From Emiliania huxleyi CCMP1516 (lineage: Eukaryota > Haptophyta > Isochrysidales > Noelaerhabdaceae), in the NCBI RefSeq assembly GCF_000372725.1, contig NW_005199045.1, forward strand, positions 18,785 through 82,784: a DNA stretch of 64,000 nt. The letters are read 5' to 3'. The notes beneath the pieces were generated by a model that was not told where the DNA came from, made no database searches, and saw only the letters and a program-made list of their open reading frames with translations. A program made the translations under genes and the position numbers. Positions 31,801-42,141 of the stretch are shown piece by piece. Positions within the stretch are counted from its first letter, which is position 1, and each line of letters begins with the position of its first letter.

Positions 31801-32470
31801 GGGAGGTGCCGAATCTCGAGGTGTCGTTGATGTCCCAACGAGTGACGGGGACGAGCCTGAGAGCGTCCCTGCCCGTTGCGATCGTCTGCCACATTTTTGT
31901 TCGCCCGTGCGACCCACCAGGCCCGCGCAACGAAAGGCACGGCATCTGAACCGAGGCGGCCACGGGTCGGCGCTGATCGCCGACAGCGATTGGGGCCGCT
32001 GCCTCCTCCTCTCCGCCCATCAGCTGCGCGAGAGCCCGAGCAGTCGGGTACTCAAAGATCAGCGTCGCCGGGAGGGTATTGTCGCCGGCCGACGCCTGCA
32101 GCTGGTTGCGCAGCTCGACAGCCCCGAGCGAGTCCAGCCCAGCCTCCATCAGCGGCGCATCAGCATCGACATCAGAGCCAGCCGTTGACCGGACCATGCC
32201 GAGGATAGCATCGAGGGAGACAGCGTTGCGCACAGCGGCGGGTGTGGCAGGGGAGCCCAGCGCAGGCGCAGCGACGGCGGGCTTGGTAGGCGTGAAGAGC
32301 GACAGCATCGCCGGCACCGCCGCAGCTCCGCCCAGAAGCCGTTCCCAGCGGACGATGAACATCCCTTGCACAGCTGGGCCGATTGCGCCGAGCGCAGAGG
32401 CCAAGGCGGGACGAGCGCCAGCGACGCGAAGCAGGCACCCTCGCGCCCTCCTCGCTACACACACAGACAC
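28880..32470 (-). CDS. Modular polyketide synthase fragment: (KR tail)-ACP-KS-KR-ACP
   Basis: One intronless frame of about 1196 codons. Residues about 20-60 match the tail of a ketoreductase domain, an ACP follows at about 85-150 ([15 protein letters not shown]), a ketosynthase at about 175-590 (DTACSSG with the active Cys, [26 protein letters not shown]), a ketoreductase at about 780-1000 ([10 protein letters not shown] for [25 protein letters not shown] with the Ser and Tyr) and a second ACP at about 1090-1165 ([10 protein letters not shown]). There is no acyltransferase, so malonyl units would have to be loaded in trans. The frame has no ATG before residue 37 and begins inside a domain, so it is a module cut from a larger synthase or one whose upstream exons are elsewhere. 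The stop follows the last ACP; no thioesterase. Confidence 0.9.
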   Translation of the reverse strand: MSVCVARRARGCLLRVAGARPALASALGAIGPAVQGMFIVRWERLLGGAAAVPAMLSLFTPTKPAVAAPALGSPATPAAVRNAVSLDAILGMVRSTAGSDVDADAPLMEAGLDSLGAVELRNQLQASAGDNTLPATLIFEYPTARALAQLMGGEEEAAAPIAVGDQRRPVAASVQMPCLSLRGPGGSHGRTKMWQTIATGRDALRLVPVTRWDINDTSRFGTSPQLLERQRHGGFLRDADLFDNALFGISPAEAAAMDPAQRLALEGGYEALHGCGLAKAGLLGSLTGVFLGMWAPEYQEVFQQSKQAGSVYAATAVGCSMTCGRVSFALGLQGPCLSIDTACSSGLVAAHYAARSVQSAECEQALACGVNMVFSRGVSAAFAMAGMTSAKGRCHTFDARADGYARGEGCYAMAIQAADGASVPVWCGSAVQQDGRSASLTAPNGQAQRQLVAAALADASTLPGALSAYEAHGTGTPLGDPIEVRSLAAAVLAQRPEAAPVLIGSSKANYGHGEPAAGACGLACLTLELMTGQAPPNAQLCKMNPHVSAVMASTTAGVVPAQLTAMPSSIAERGLGGVSSFGAGGTITHAVLEAAPPSLTPSSPPPLAYARRRFAWRAAAPSAEAAAASVEAAARSHSYVTEFVPLVAAPAAAPPTLVLGAHARPVISLPTAPLPLEAGAATVALATASKASALPAVEAALRFVLSQPASQPLPAWLLSSGGSQPCSAAARVCPSHAGLLGLARTARAEAPGSRLSHVDGAGLSAAELVAVASALPPTEPEAVASYGGARVPRLSRLDAPPEGSRGVGGLQLLTGGTGGVGLLVAKWLGDRGAAGLVLASRGGRVAPAESARLASLAGCAVRAAACDAAEEAEVRRLVAWASAGGDGGARLAGVWHAAGVLADGLLRSQTAEAFRRVYAPKAVGGWVLQRASAASPLEACVLFSSVAALLGSAGQANYAAANCCLDATSALRRAGGLASSSVQWGPWGEVGMAAEESINARIQASGFGLITMAEAAPALASSLGAAGPAVEMLLLVDWSRFLGLLPVVPKALSAFAPSHEAAATAAAVPAVESEMGRALSRLPPAARQPHVEAAVLSVLEGLTGAGGLTADTPLMEAGIDSLGATEAVSRLREATGAALAPTLIFDEPSARAIAAHVVGRLLGTEAAAAAPSTAASAQLALTVQGLVARWPSAVVI

Positions 32471-32519
32471 ACATGCCCGCCCTCTCCTTCCTGTGCGCCC
32501 TCCCCTTCCTTAGCTAGTC

Positions 32520-33660
32520 GAGCTCTCGTCGCAGGCGACCATCAAGGCCACCCCTTTACTGATGGGCGCAAGAACGAGTGCGACCTCGCGTGCGCGCGCT
32601 GGCTCGTGAAGAGCGCGCGCCCGATCACCTTGCCCGAGCGCGACCTGCCCTTCCGCGATTTCATCGAGACGCTGACCCGCGGCGCGTGGTCGCCGCCGAA
32701 CCACCACAACATCAAGGACAAGATCCTGCTGCTGTCAGCCAAGGGGCAGCTGCGCTTCCAGCACTGGTTCCAGGCCATGGTCGTGGCGGGCGTCAAGCCG
32801 TCGATGGCGGGCGACATTTGGTCGCACGGCGGGTGCTCGCTGATGGGCATCTGCTTCTACGGCATCAACGACTCCTGGAAGATGGACGAGTGGCTCGTCG
32901 CGGCCACGCCCTTCGGCTCCACGCGGCACACGGGCGAGGCCATTGACGAGATCTCGGCGGCCGCGCTGCGCCGGCAGGGCGTCCAGTGGCGCGAGAACGG
33001 CACCGTCTACGAGGCGGTCCACGGCCGGCATCCATCGCTCCACGGCCGGCATCCAGGACCTGACCAAGATCCAGGAGAGCAACGGCCTACCTAGGTACCG
33101 TTGAAGCAGCCGGTGAGCGACGTCGTGACCCGCTGGTTCTCCTCGTACGAGATGATGGACTGGTTCCGCGAGCAGAAGACGGCGGTGCAGATGTACGATA
33201 TTAAGCACGGCGCCGACGCCGCCAAGAACGCCAACGGCGACGCGTACAAGGCGAACCGGCTCCAGCACATCGACTGGGACACAGTCGGTGGCGGTGCTGT
33301 TGCCGAGCGCGCAGGCGACCAAGCACCTTGAGGGCACCACGTATGTCACCTCCTCGTTGGCGACACGAAGATCTTTGCCGGTGTGCCGTCGGACCCCTCG
33401 GGGGTGGGGCGCATGGGGGCGTTCGTCGCTTGCGGCAACACGCTGCCACGCGCCCGCGAGACGGTTTTGGGCGTGGAGGGCGGGGACAGGGGCGGGAGGG
33501 TGGGGAGGTGGGACCCGCGGACGGGGTCCGGGACGGTCGAGGCCGTCAAGGGCCAGTACACGGACGCAGAGGGGAAGTGCCGTGTAGGCGCTCGGAAAGC
33601 CCAAAAGCAATTTGGCCTCGTGCGGCCATCTGTTCCCGCACTTCCCATCCCGCCCCACAC
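32520..33660 (+). mobile_element. hAT-type DNA transposon, decayed transposase
   Basis: Frames in succession carry hAT transposase phrases: SMAGDIWSHGGCSLMGICF, the middle catalytic region; FGSTRHTGEAIDEI; DVVTRWFSSYEMMDWF; and ATKHLEGTTYVTSSL. They lie in at least three different plus-strand frames (joins near 33040-33100, 33285 and 33350), so the gene is broken by several frameshifts or small rearrangements. A further coherent frame (MGAFVACGNTLPRARETVLG) runs to about 33600. No terminal inverted repeats were found. The element lies directly against the truncated end of the polyketide synthase frame on the opposite strand. Confidence 0.8.
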
Positions 33661-33675
33661 TAGCCACTGCCGGCG

Positions 33676-33712
33676 ACGCGCCAGTCCGCACCTGTGTCGA
33701 GCCTGTCTGCTG
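33676..33712 (-). repeat. Dispersed repeat (CAGACAGG ... CTGGCGCGT), inverted copy
   Basis: Reverse complement of the unit at 20081-20120 and 48312-48348. It is immediately followed by the tandem 80-bp array. Confidence 0.75.
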
Positions 33713-33727
33713 TGAGAGGAGAGTTTT

Positions 33728-33967
33728 GTGCCAGTGCGCGCCAGTCCCGTGCCCAGTGTCGTGCGAGGGAGCTCGGTCGTAAAGTTCTTTTCCGTGTACC
33801 TGTGTTAGTGCCAGTGCGCGCCAGTCCCGTGCCCAGTGTCGTGCGAGGGAGCTCGGTCGTAAAGTTCTTTTCCGTGTACCTGTGTTAGTGCCAGTGCGAG
33901 CCAGTCCCGTGCCCAGTGTCGTGCGAGGGAGCTCTGTCGTAAAGTTCTTTTCCTCGCGCGTGGGAGG
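33728..33967 (+). repeat. Tandem array of an 80-bp unit, three copies
   Basis: Units start at 33728, 33808 and 33888 with only a few changes (GTGCCAGTGCGCGCCAGTCC ... GGTCGTAAAGTTCTTTTCC). A single copy in the opposite orientation lies at 55371-55452 and degenerate copies at 1097-1260. Confidence 0.9.
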
Positions 33968-34108
33968 GAGGTTGGTCGTAAAATTCTTTTGATTTGCTCG
34001 CGATCCAACGCAGCCAAGAAATACCACTCTCTCGCGACTAAGAGAGCCCCTGCGCAGGCCCCCCAGGCCTCAGCGCGAATTCACTCGTACGTATTGACCC
34101 CCCGCGCG

Positions 34109-37100
34109 CTAATCGCACACGCCGCCCACCGCGAGCGCCAAATCGCTCGATGTGGCGGGCGTCTCGCGCAGCTCGAGCTCGGGGAAAAACTCTGCCGCCG
34201 CAAACACCGCCTCCTTCATCAGAGTCGCTCCTCGGGCGCCTAGAGTCGCGATCGCTAGCTCACCAGTGTGCTCCACAGCTGTCATCCGCCACCAGTGGTG
34301 CTCGCGCGCCTGAGCCCGAGCGAGCAGCAGGAGCCGGAAGCCGCTGCCGGCACCGAGAGCAGCCTCCTCCCCCTCCTCCCGACCCGTGGGCACGAGCTGC
34401 ATCAGGAGAGAGCAGCCCGCGCGCCGCGCCACCGCCGAGCGCGCGCTGACGTCGAACCACGCGCTCAGAGGCACGCCTCCGCCGCTCGCCCCTTCCTCTC
34501 CCTGCGGCACCGCAGCGGGCTCGTCGGCCAATGGTGGCACCCTCGGCTCATCCCAGCCAACCTCGATCAACCTCGGCTCATCTCGATCAATCTCGGCTCA
34601 TCTCGGCCACTCTCGGCTCATCTCGCCTCGTCCGCCGACGGCAGCATCTGCTGCAGCTGGCACGCGGCGGCATGGAAGAGCGCCGGCGGCAGAGAGCGAG
34701 GCGGCGGCGATCCGCGAGCGTGTGCGTCGAGGAAGGCGCGCAGCTCGGGCGCCTCCGCGGCGGAGGTGAGCAGCAGCGCAGAGAGGTAGGCGGTCAAGCC
34801 AGCCGTGCGCCTTGAGGGGCGTGATGGGTGTGTGAGCCTCACGTGAAGACCGACGGCTCGAACGCGGCGGCAAGGGTTGGGATGCGGCCGAGGGAATGCC
34901 CGGGAGAATGGTCCGTGCATCTCGGTGCCGCGCGCCTCTCGATGGCCTCGGCGCTCTCCGAGCGGCCGAGCGAGCGGCCGAAGGAGAAGCTCGGCTCCGC
35001 GGGCAGAGAGAGGCCTGCGGGGGGCGCCACGGAGGAGGCGGTGAGGGTAGCTGGCCGCGCGCAGCCGAGGGAACAGGCCTGGCACTTGGCCGCGGCGGAG
35101 GGAGGAGGGCCTCGGCCAGGGAGGGCGAGAGGGCCTCGGCCAGGGAGGGCGAGCGCCTCGCACGGCCCAAGGGCAGCTCTTGCTCAGAGCGGCGTGCAGC
35201 GCCTTGAAGTCGCGATAGGCGCGGCCGATGGCGTATGCGCCGCCGCCGCCAGACATCTCGACCCGGACCTCAAAGGCGACGGGGGTGGAATCGGCCGGCC
35301 GGGCCCGTCTCGAGGAGACGGACGCCGATGCCACCGCCGAGTCGGCCGCGGGGGCCCACTCTCGCCTCGTCATCCAGACGGCGGCGCTGCTCCATCCCTG
35401 GCGCGACGCGGTGGAGACGTGGGGCGGCGGCGGCGAAGGGGAGGCAATCAGCGCGGGAAAGGCCCACCCATCGACGCCAGACGCCTCCTCCTCGTCGCCT
35501 CCGCAGCTCTGGTCCCCTTCTTCTCCGTCCTCGCCCCCCGCATCCGCGCCGCTCCCCTCGCCGCCCCCCTCCCCCTCGCGACTCCCCTCCCCCTCGCCGC
35601 TCGCGCAGCCGCTGAGGAGAAGAGGGAGGCAGACGCCCGCCGCCCAGCCCGCCTCTGCGGCGAAGCCCCCCCCGCCGGGCAGCGAGCGCAGCGCCGCCTC
35701 GGACACGAGCCCGCCCTGCGCAGCGGCCAGCTGCGAGACGGAGCCGAGGGTGCGGAAGAGCCAACCGGCGTCCGAGCAGACAAAGGCGGGAGGACCAAGG
35801 CTGCGGGGCGGCATGCACACCACCGCGCCGCGCCTCTCGAGCGAGCGCACCTCGCGGGCGAGCGTGTCGCCGTCCCACTCTGCGAGGCCCCACTCCGCAG
35901 TCGCCAGCTCGAGGAACTCCGCCCACCTCCACAGCGGCGCGCGCTCCACCGCGTCGTCCGCAAGCGCGGCGAGGATGGCGGCCGCGAGGTTGGACTCGGG
36001 CGGCGCGGCGGCGGCCAGGCTGCGCGCCTCCGCCTCCAGCTCTCGCCGGAGCAAGTCGGAGCCCGGCGCGGCGAAGAGGGCGCGCGCCTTGTCCCACCCC
36101 GTCGCCGCCCCGCCGCCGCTCGGGAGGACCACCACGCGAAGCAGCGAGAGGTGGGGGTGGCGCGCCGCCAGCCGCGCGCGCAGCCCCTCCGGGTCGGCGA
36201 GGCCGACGCCGGCGGCGAGCGCCTCGTCGGCGTGGCTGAGGAGCAAGAGCACGGAGCGCGCGCCGCTCACCGCGCCGAGCACGCCCTCCGCCGCCGCGAT
36301 GGGGCGGGCGGCGGTGAGTCGCGCCCCGACGACGAGCACGGAGCTGTCCGGGTCGAGGCAGCTTAGGAAGCGGTCGCCGAGCGGCGGGGGCGCGGCGTCG
36401 CTCCCGCCGGCCGAGCGCACCCACACGTGCGCCTCGACCGCCTCGGGCAAGCTGCCGAGCCCCGCAGCCGCCCTCTCCGCCACCGCCTCCTCCGACTCGC
36501 AGGAGCTCGTGCCGGCGCTCGCGGCGTCGGCAGAGGCTCGCTTTGGCGCGTCGCCGCCCTCTGCGGCCGACGCCTCGCTCGCGGGCAGCGAGAGTCGCGC
36601 CGTGAAGGCGCACAGCCGCGGCGGCGTCTCGAGAGGTCCGGGGTCGAGGGCGGCCCGCGCCATCGCGTGCAAGTTTGCGCCGCTGCTCGCCTCGACACAA
36701 ACCACGTGCAGCCGCGCGCTCCCGCCGCCGCCGCGGCGCGTCCCCTTTGCACTCTCGGCGACGTGGTGGCGAAGCGACGCGACGCCGCCGGCGGCGGCGG
36801 CGGCGAGCGGCGGCGGGAGGAGGTTGTCGTCGAAGCGGGCGGTGGCGAGGCGCGGCAAGGCGAGCAGCGAGCGCGGCAGCGTCTCGAGGCGGTTGTGGCG
36901 CGCGTCGATGTGCGCGAGGGAGGGGGCGGCGGCGACGGGAGGCAGCCGCGGCCCGAGCAGGTTGTGGCTGGCGCAGAGAAGCGTGAGCTGCGGGAGGGAG
37001 AAGAGGGCGCGCGGCAGCGAGGTGAGCTTGTTGTGCGCGACGGAGAGCGAGGTGAGGCGGCGGAGCTGCTCGAGGCCGGCTGGCAGGGCGGCCAGCTGGT

Positions 37101-37402
37101 TGTGCGAGAGGCCTGCTCACAGGCCAGAGGCGTGGAGAGGGGGAGGCGCGCGAAGCAGGGCGGTCGGCTGGCTGAGGGCCGAGCGTGGTGAGCGACGCGA
37201 GGCCGCCGATCGGGGGGAGCAGGCCCAGCCGGTTGTGCGTGAGGGAGAGGTCGGTCAGCGAGCCGAGGGCGAGCAGGGCGGGCGGCAGGAGGGCGAGCTT
37301 GTTGTGCTGCAGGCCGAGCCGCGTGAGGGTGGGCCCGAGCGCGAGAATCGGCGGCGCGTGCGGGCGTGGGCAGGGCAGCTCGCTTAGGCGACAGCTGACC
37401 AC
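34109..37402 (-). CDS. LRR / Roco-like / PX-domain protein
   Basis: Frames read, in order: about six leucine-rich repeats (LTRLGLQHNKLALLP, LTDLSLTHNRLGLLP, LSHNQLAALP, LSVAHNKLTSLP, HIDARHNRLETLP); a region resembling a degenerate Roc GTPase (RLHVVCVEASSGANLH, SSVLVVGARL, LLLLSHADEA) without an intact P-loop; a COR-like stretch (EVRSLERRGAVVCMPP, CSDAGWLFRTLGSV); an acidic linker; and a PX domain (VAFEVRVEMS, AIGRAYRDFKALHAALS, LTAYLSALLL) that would bind phosphoinositides. A last exon ends at 34109 (WFDVSARSAVARRAGC, HTGELAIATLGARG). The LRR intron 37113-37179 is GC-AG. A CCGAGAT minisatellite at 34555-34625 marks another intron. No ATG is visible at the open start, so the 5' end is unresolved. 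Confidence 0.7.
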
Positions 37403-38003
37403 GCAGCCGCTGTTGTGGCATGGTGCATTTCTCGCGCTCTCTGGTGGTGTACTGGCGTTCGGTCCGGAGTGGCATGGTGCGCAGATGACAGTGGCGCGTG
37501 CTCTGGTAGTGACTGGTGTCGCTCGGGGGCCACACGGAGACGTGTGTGCCTCATGCGCATATGTACACGCACAATCATGTCGGACTCATGCGCAGTAAGG
37601 GTGTAGTGGCTACGCCACGGCTGTACCTTGCGGTGTTGTACCATGTGGTCATCGTGCAGCTGCATCAGTCATGCAACTTAATCTGACCTCCAGCAGCTCC
37701 GAGTGGGAGCCGCGCTCGACGATCCGCCCCTTCTGCGCGCGCACACACAATCACACACGACGCCGTGCGGATGATGCGCGCGCCCGAGAGGCAGTCTCTC
37801 CGGCGCCAAGTCCCCGGCCGTCCGCCAGCAGCCGGAGCGATCGGCGCTCAAGCGCTCCACCACGCCGGGCGGCTGCGAGGTCGACGGCGGCTTCAAGTTC
37901 AAGCGCGCAATAACCCCAAGAGCGTCGCTAACCCAAGGCTCCAGCTCAGGTTAGAGGGCCCAGCCACTCGTCGGTTGGGTGTAAACAAGCATCCCCGAGT
38001 GGG
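37403..38003. other. Spacer with scattered coding fragments
   Basis: Besides the ABC exon at 37688-37732, a plus-strand stretch at about 37796-37915 reads SGAKSPAVRQQPERSALKRS and CEVDGGFKFKRAI, which looks like one exon of an unidentified gene. No neighbouring exons were found. Confidence 0.3.
37688..37732 (-). pseudogene. Orphan 45-bp exon of an ABC transporter
   Basis: Fifteen codons, KGRIVERGSHSELLE, match the end of an ABC ATPase nucleotide-binding domain just after the H-loop. They are flanked exactly by AG upstream and GT downstream, in phase 0. No Walker A, signature or Walker B motif is found within several kilobases, so this is probably a stray fragment. Confidence 0.5.
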
Positions 38004-39096
38004 GTCCTCACTGGCTTGCCGGGGTCATGGGCCCCCCCCCTCTAGCGCCGCCGGAGGCGGCGTAGCTTCCGAGAAGCTCGGTCAGACACACGGGGGAGAG
38101 ACGGACACCACATCATTACGAATGACGCAAAAATACGTCACGGAGAGCGTGTAGAATGGCTAATTTCGCCGAGAGCGCGCCGCGGGCGCACCTGGTATAC
38201 GGCCCCGGAATGAGTCACTGATTAAAGTTGGGCGCCTTTGGTCGAGGCTTCCCCGGTCCTCACTGGCTTGCCGGGGTCATGGGCCCCCCCCCTCTAGCGC
38301 CGCCTATAGCGCCGCCGGAGGCGGCGTAGCTTCCGAGAAGCTCGGTCAGACACACGGGGGAGAGACGGACACCACATCATTACGAATGACGCAAAAATAC
38401 GTCACGGAGAGCGTGTAGAATGGCTAATTTCGCCGAGAGCGCGCCGCGGGCGCACCTGGTATACGGCCCCGGAATGAGTCACTGATTAAAGTTGGGCGCC
38501 TTTGGTCGAGGCTTCCCCGGTCCTCACTGGCTTGCCGGGGTCATGGGCCCCCCCCCTCTAGCGCCGCCGGAGGCGGCGTAGCTTCCGAGAAGCTCGGTCA
38601 GACACACGGGGGAGAGACGGACACCACATCATTACGAATGACGCAAAAATACGTCACGGAGAGCGTGTAGAATGGCTAATTTCGCCGAGAGCGCGCCGCG
38701 GGCGCACCTGGTATACGGCCCCGGAATGAGTCACTGATTAAAGTTGGGCGCCTTTGGTCGAGGCTTCCCCGGTCCTCACTGGCTTGCCGGGGTCATGGGC
38801 CCCCCCCCTCTAGCGCCGCCTACGGCCCCGGAATGAGTCACTGATTAAAGTTGGGCGCCTTTGGTCGAGGCTTCCCCGGTCCTCACTGGCTTGCCGGGGT
38901 CATGGGCCCCCCGGGGTCATGGGCCCCCCCCCTCTAGCGCCGCCGGAGGCGGCGTAGCTTCCGAGAAGCTCGGTCAGACACACGGGGGAGAGACGGACAC
39001 CACATCATTACGAATGACGCAAAAATACGTCACGGAGAGCGTGTAGAATGGCTAATTTCGCCGAGAGCGCGCCGCGGGCGCACCTGGTATACGGCC
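38004..39096 (+). repeat. Satellite array, about 4.3 copies of a 252-bp unit
   Basis: Units begin (GTCCTCACTGGCTTGCCGGG) at 38004, 38256, 38520, 38772 and 38879. The second is 264 bp because of a 12-bp insertion; the fourth is cut to about 107 bp by an internal deletion; the last has a short duplication and is incomplete. Unchanged blocks between copies suggest recent homogenisation. Each unit contains TGACG-8 nt-CGTCA and a GCCGCC/GGCGGC hairpin. Confidence 0.95.
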
Positions 39097-39755
39097 TAAG
39101 TCCGGCCGGAGCGCGGCCTGTGTAGCCAGCCAGCTCCAGCTGCGCAACGCGAGCCGCGGAGCGAGCGAAGCGCCAGATATTGTGAAAGATTTTTCCTCTA
39201 GAGCACGGGTGTGCTCCAAGACAACCCAAACGTGGGATGGGAGGAGGACAGGGTCCCCACCTGCACGACTTACCTTACGTACAGGTGGGGGGGGAAACGC
39301 GATCGCTCGCGAGCTTGGCTAGCGGCCGTCAGGTCTCAGGTGCGGAGGTGTGGCGGTGCGAGGCGCGAGGCACACCAATAAGGAAATACGTTGACCCTTG
39401 GGGTATTCACGCCCGGCCGGGATAAAGGTGAATACTTAGCGGCCGAGGCGCGTCGAGCCGAGGCGGCACGCGCTCCGCACTCGGGGGGTCGTCGGCTCAA
39501 CGTTTCTCGTTGTGTCCCTATCGGGGGCGGGTGACACTAACACTGGCAGTATCACTGGCAGGGGTAGAGAACAGAACGAAATCAACAAAATGGAGGATCG
39601 AACAGCACGGACCGACTCCCAGGCCCTACAACGTGTAACATCGCAGGCGGAGGGGGGGCACGGGGTCGCGAGGGGGGAGGCGTCAGGCGCGGTGCGTCTC
39701 GTGTGGCTGCAGCAGCCGTCCTCGATCGATGGCTTCGGCCACCGTGACGGACAAT
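39097..39755. other. Region without a recognised gene
   Basis: No coherent frame. The sequence includes a GGGGGGGAAA run and the 3' flank of the minus-strand VWD-like gene. Confidence 0.5.
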
Positions 39756-41491
39756 TCAGGTGGATTTCATGAGGAGGACCCGGCGCCTGCAATCCTTTGC
39801 ATAATAGCCTTCCGGTATAGCACCGAGTGCAGTGATTCCCGGCGTTGTGCAGTTATCCCCTTCTTTTCCCGGGTATTTCATGGTATAATATGATTCGCCG
39901 TTGGCGAAAATCATGCAATCGGTGCCCCAGCTGTGAGTGGCGACGACCTCGTCAACAATCGCTGAGTCATAGGGTGCGAGCTTCCATCCCGACGGGACCG
40001 TCAGCGGACCGTTGGTTTGGTCCACACAGCTTCCATAGTTGTCTACAGTATCTGGCCCACAGTGGCATCCCCGATCAGATTCGGTGTACGATGTCTTGTC
40101 GAGGCTCATGAAAAGTCCGTGCGAGATAGCTAGTACAATGCCGTCGTCCTCCGCTTCCCACGCGTCGGGGATGCCGTTGCTGTCGGCGTCGGTGACTACA
40201 AGAGGCGGCGGCTGGACCGGCGGCAGTGGCGGCGGCGGAGAGGGCAGATCGAGGTTGTTCCATGTAAATCCGCGGGCGTTGTTGGTGTGGTCGCCTACGT
40301 CTGGGATGCCGTCGCTGTCCGCGTCGCCCGTGCCCTCCTCCGCGTCGGGGATGCCGTCACTGTCGCAGTCTTGCTCAGACAGGCGCCGCGAAGGACGGCC
40401 AGAGGCAGCAACGGCGCCCGGTCCGCCACCGTCGCCGCCCTCGTCCACCGCCGATGCCTCGCCGGCGGCCAGGAGAAGCCCGCCAGGGCGAGAAGCCAGG
40501 GCGGCGGTGTAAAAGCGAGAGAAGTCAAACTCGACTGTGTCGCCAGAGGGAAGCCGGTACATTTCGGCGGAGCCCTCGATGGCGCCCTCGGCCATCGCCG
40601 ATGTGCGGAATCGCCCCTCGGTCGGGTAGATGTCGCGTTTGCCGTTGTGCGGCCGAGCTCCCCCTGCCCCGCCGCCAACGTCCACGGCCGAGGCCTCGGC
40701 GGTTGCGGCCGGGGCGCCAGCGAGATGCGGCGACACCTTGGGGGGGGCGCGTCGAAGCGGGAGAAGGCAAACCGTGTATCAAAGGCCGCGGTGACCTCGT
40801 AGAGGTTTGCCTCTCCGTCGATGGCGCCCTCTGCCATCGCCTCGGTTCGGATGTGACCCGATGCGGGGTAGACGTCCTTGCGGCCATTGCGCAGCAGGCC
40901 GACCGTCGCAAAGGATTGGCCCACCAGCCCGTGCGGCAGACTCGCCGCCGCTGCCTCGCCACCGCTCTTGGCACTAATGGAGATGTCGAGGCGATGCTCT
41001 GGGCCCGTGACACGGTCGTGGACGTGGTTGCCGCGCACTTTGATGATCCAGTCGCGGGTGACCCACGTGGCGGTCGAGAAGCTCATCTTCAACTCAATCT
41101 CCTCGCACTGCTTTCGGCCGCCCAGCCCGAGCGTGAACTTGTGGCCACCGCAGGTGCCGTTGACGACCCTTCTCCCGGTGTTCTGCTCGTTCAGCTCCGA
41201 CGCCCAGAAGCTCACGTTGGCAAACTTTCTCTTGGGCAGACTGACCGCGGTCAGATGCGCTTCGGTCATGAAGCTCCCATCGACCAGCAGCTTCTTGCCG
41301 TGCAACGTGAAGGTCGAGTCCTCTGTCTTTACGTTGAGGGCGACTCCGGGCGCGGAGAGGAAGGTGTAAAGCGCCTTGTGGCGGCCGCGAAAGTCGGCGC
41401 TGCCGCCAAAGGCGAAGTGGAGATGGGGGTCTTGGGCCGCACAGGCGGTGCTCGTGGAGCTCGCGTACTGGCCAGCCAGCACGCTCAGCAT
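39756..41491 (-). CDS. VWD-like secreted protein with calcium-binding repeats
   Basis: From the ATG at 41491 the product has a VWD-like start (AQDPHLHFAFGGSADFRG), then FANVSFWASELNEQNTGRR, NGTCGGHKFTLGLGG and HGLVGQSFATVG. A module then occurs twice: NGRKDVYPASGHIRTEAMAE and NGKRDIYPTEGRFRTSAMAE. Next are thrombospondin type 3/EF-like repeats (DCDSDGIPDAEEG, DADSDGIPDVGD, DADSNGIPDAWE), a Pro-rich linker and a Cys-containing end (RGCHCGPDTVDNYGSCVD). It is likely extracellular and calcium-binding, which fits a coccolith-forming host (inference). The frame shifts by one at a run of eight C (40740-40747) between the two modules: an assembly error, a true frameshift or an unseen intron. A paralog lies at 47299-48075. 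Confidence 0.75.
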
Positions 41492-41679
41492 GGCAGAGAG
41501 GCGGGGGGAGGGGGGGGGGGGGGATTTTCCTCAATTAATTTTACGGACCAATTTTGGCAGCCGAACCCCGCGGCGGCCGCCGGCCCACCCATGGTACAAG
41601 TCCTAGGGGGGCAATTTAGGGGCCTAGAGAACACAACCCCCTCTCCCTTTTCTACAAGTCCGCCGAATTTAAGATTTTC

Positions 41680-41766
41680 CAGTGTATGTAGCTCTTACGA
41701 ACATACATACCCGAGGGTGAACTGCTGACAGGGTTTGCGATGAGGAGCGATCCGAACGTGGTATTT
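41680..41766. repeat. Dispersed 85-bp repeat, copy at 41.7 kb
   Basis: Nearly identical to 28790-28872. It lies about 190 bp upstream of the VWD-like gene on the other strand. The surrounding 41770-41900 is AT-richer with repeated AGATTTTA. Confidence 0.85.
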
Positions 41767-42141
41767 AGAGGCCGGCCGCAGGCCGGCAATTTTCAGATTT
41801 TAGACCAAGATTTTAGAGCTCTGGAGCGCATTTTCGCAAGATTTTATTAGCTGGGGGGTTCACACACTTTCAAGATTTTACAGCTCACGGCCGCCCCGCC
41901 TTCAAATCTTAAATTCGGCTGACCTGTACCCCTCTCCCCACGAGACCTCGAGAGAGCGGGGCGTGCCGTCGCCTGCCGTCGTGCCTAAAGCGCCTGTTCA
42001 CGGCATGGAGGGTGAGCCACGCTGAACGTACTGAACGTAGAGCCGAACGTACTGAACGTAGAGCCGAACGGGAGGAAGCCGGGGAAGAAGGCTCCGAGGA
42101 GGACGAAACACCAGTGGCAATCCCGTCGTCAGCTTGTAACG

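Noticed and set aside
35228-37387. A 719-codon plus-strand frame opposite the LRR/PX gene
   Set aside because: Ser/Ala/Arg-rich composition with no motif, and it mirrors the G+C-rich third positions of the minus-strand gene, which has clear LRRs and a PX domain.
38004-39096. CRISPR array
   Set aside because: The repeat unit is 252 bp with no short repeat/variable spacer layout, and the sequence is eukaryotic. It is a satellite array.
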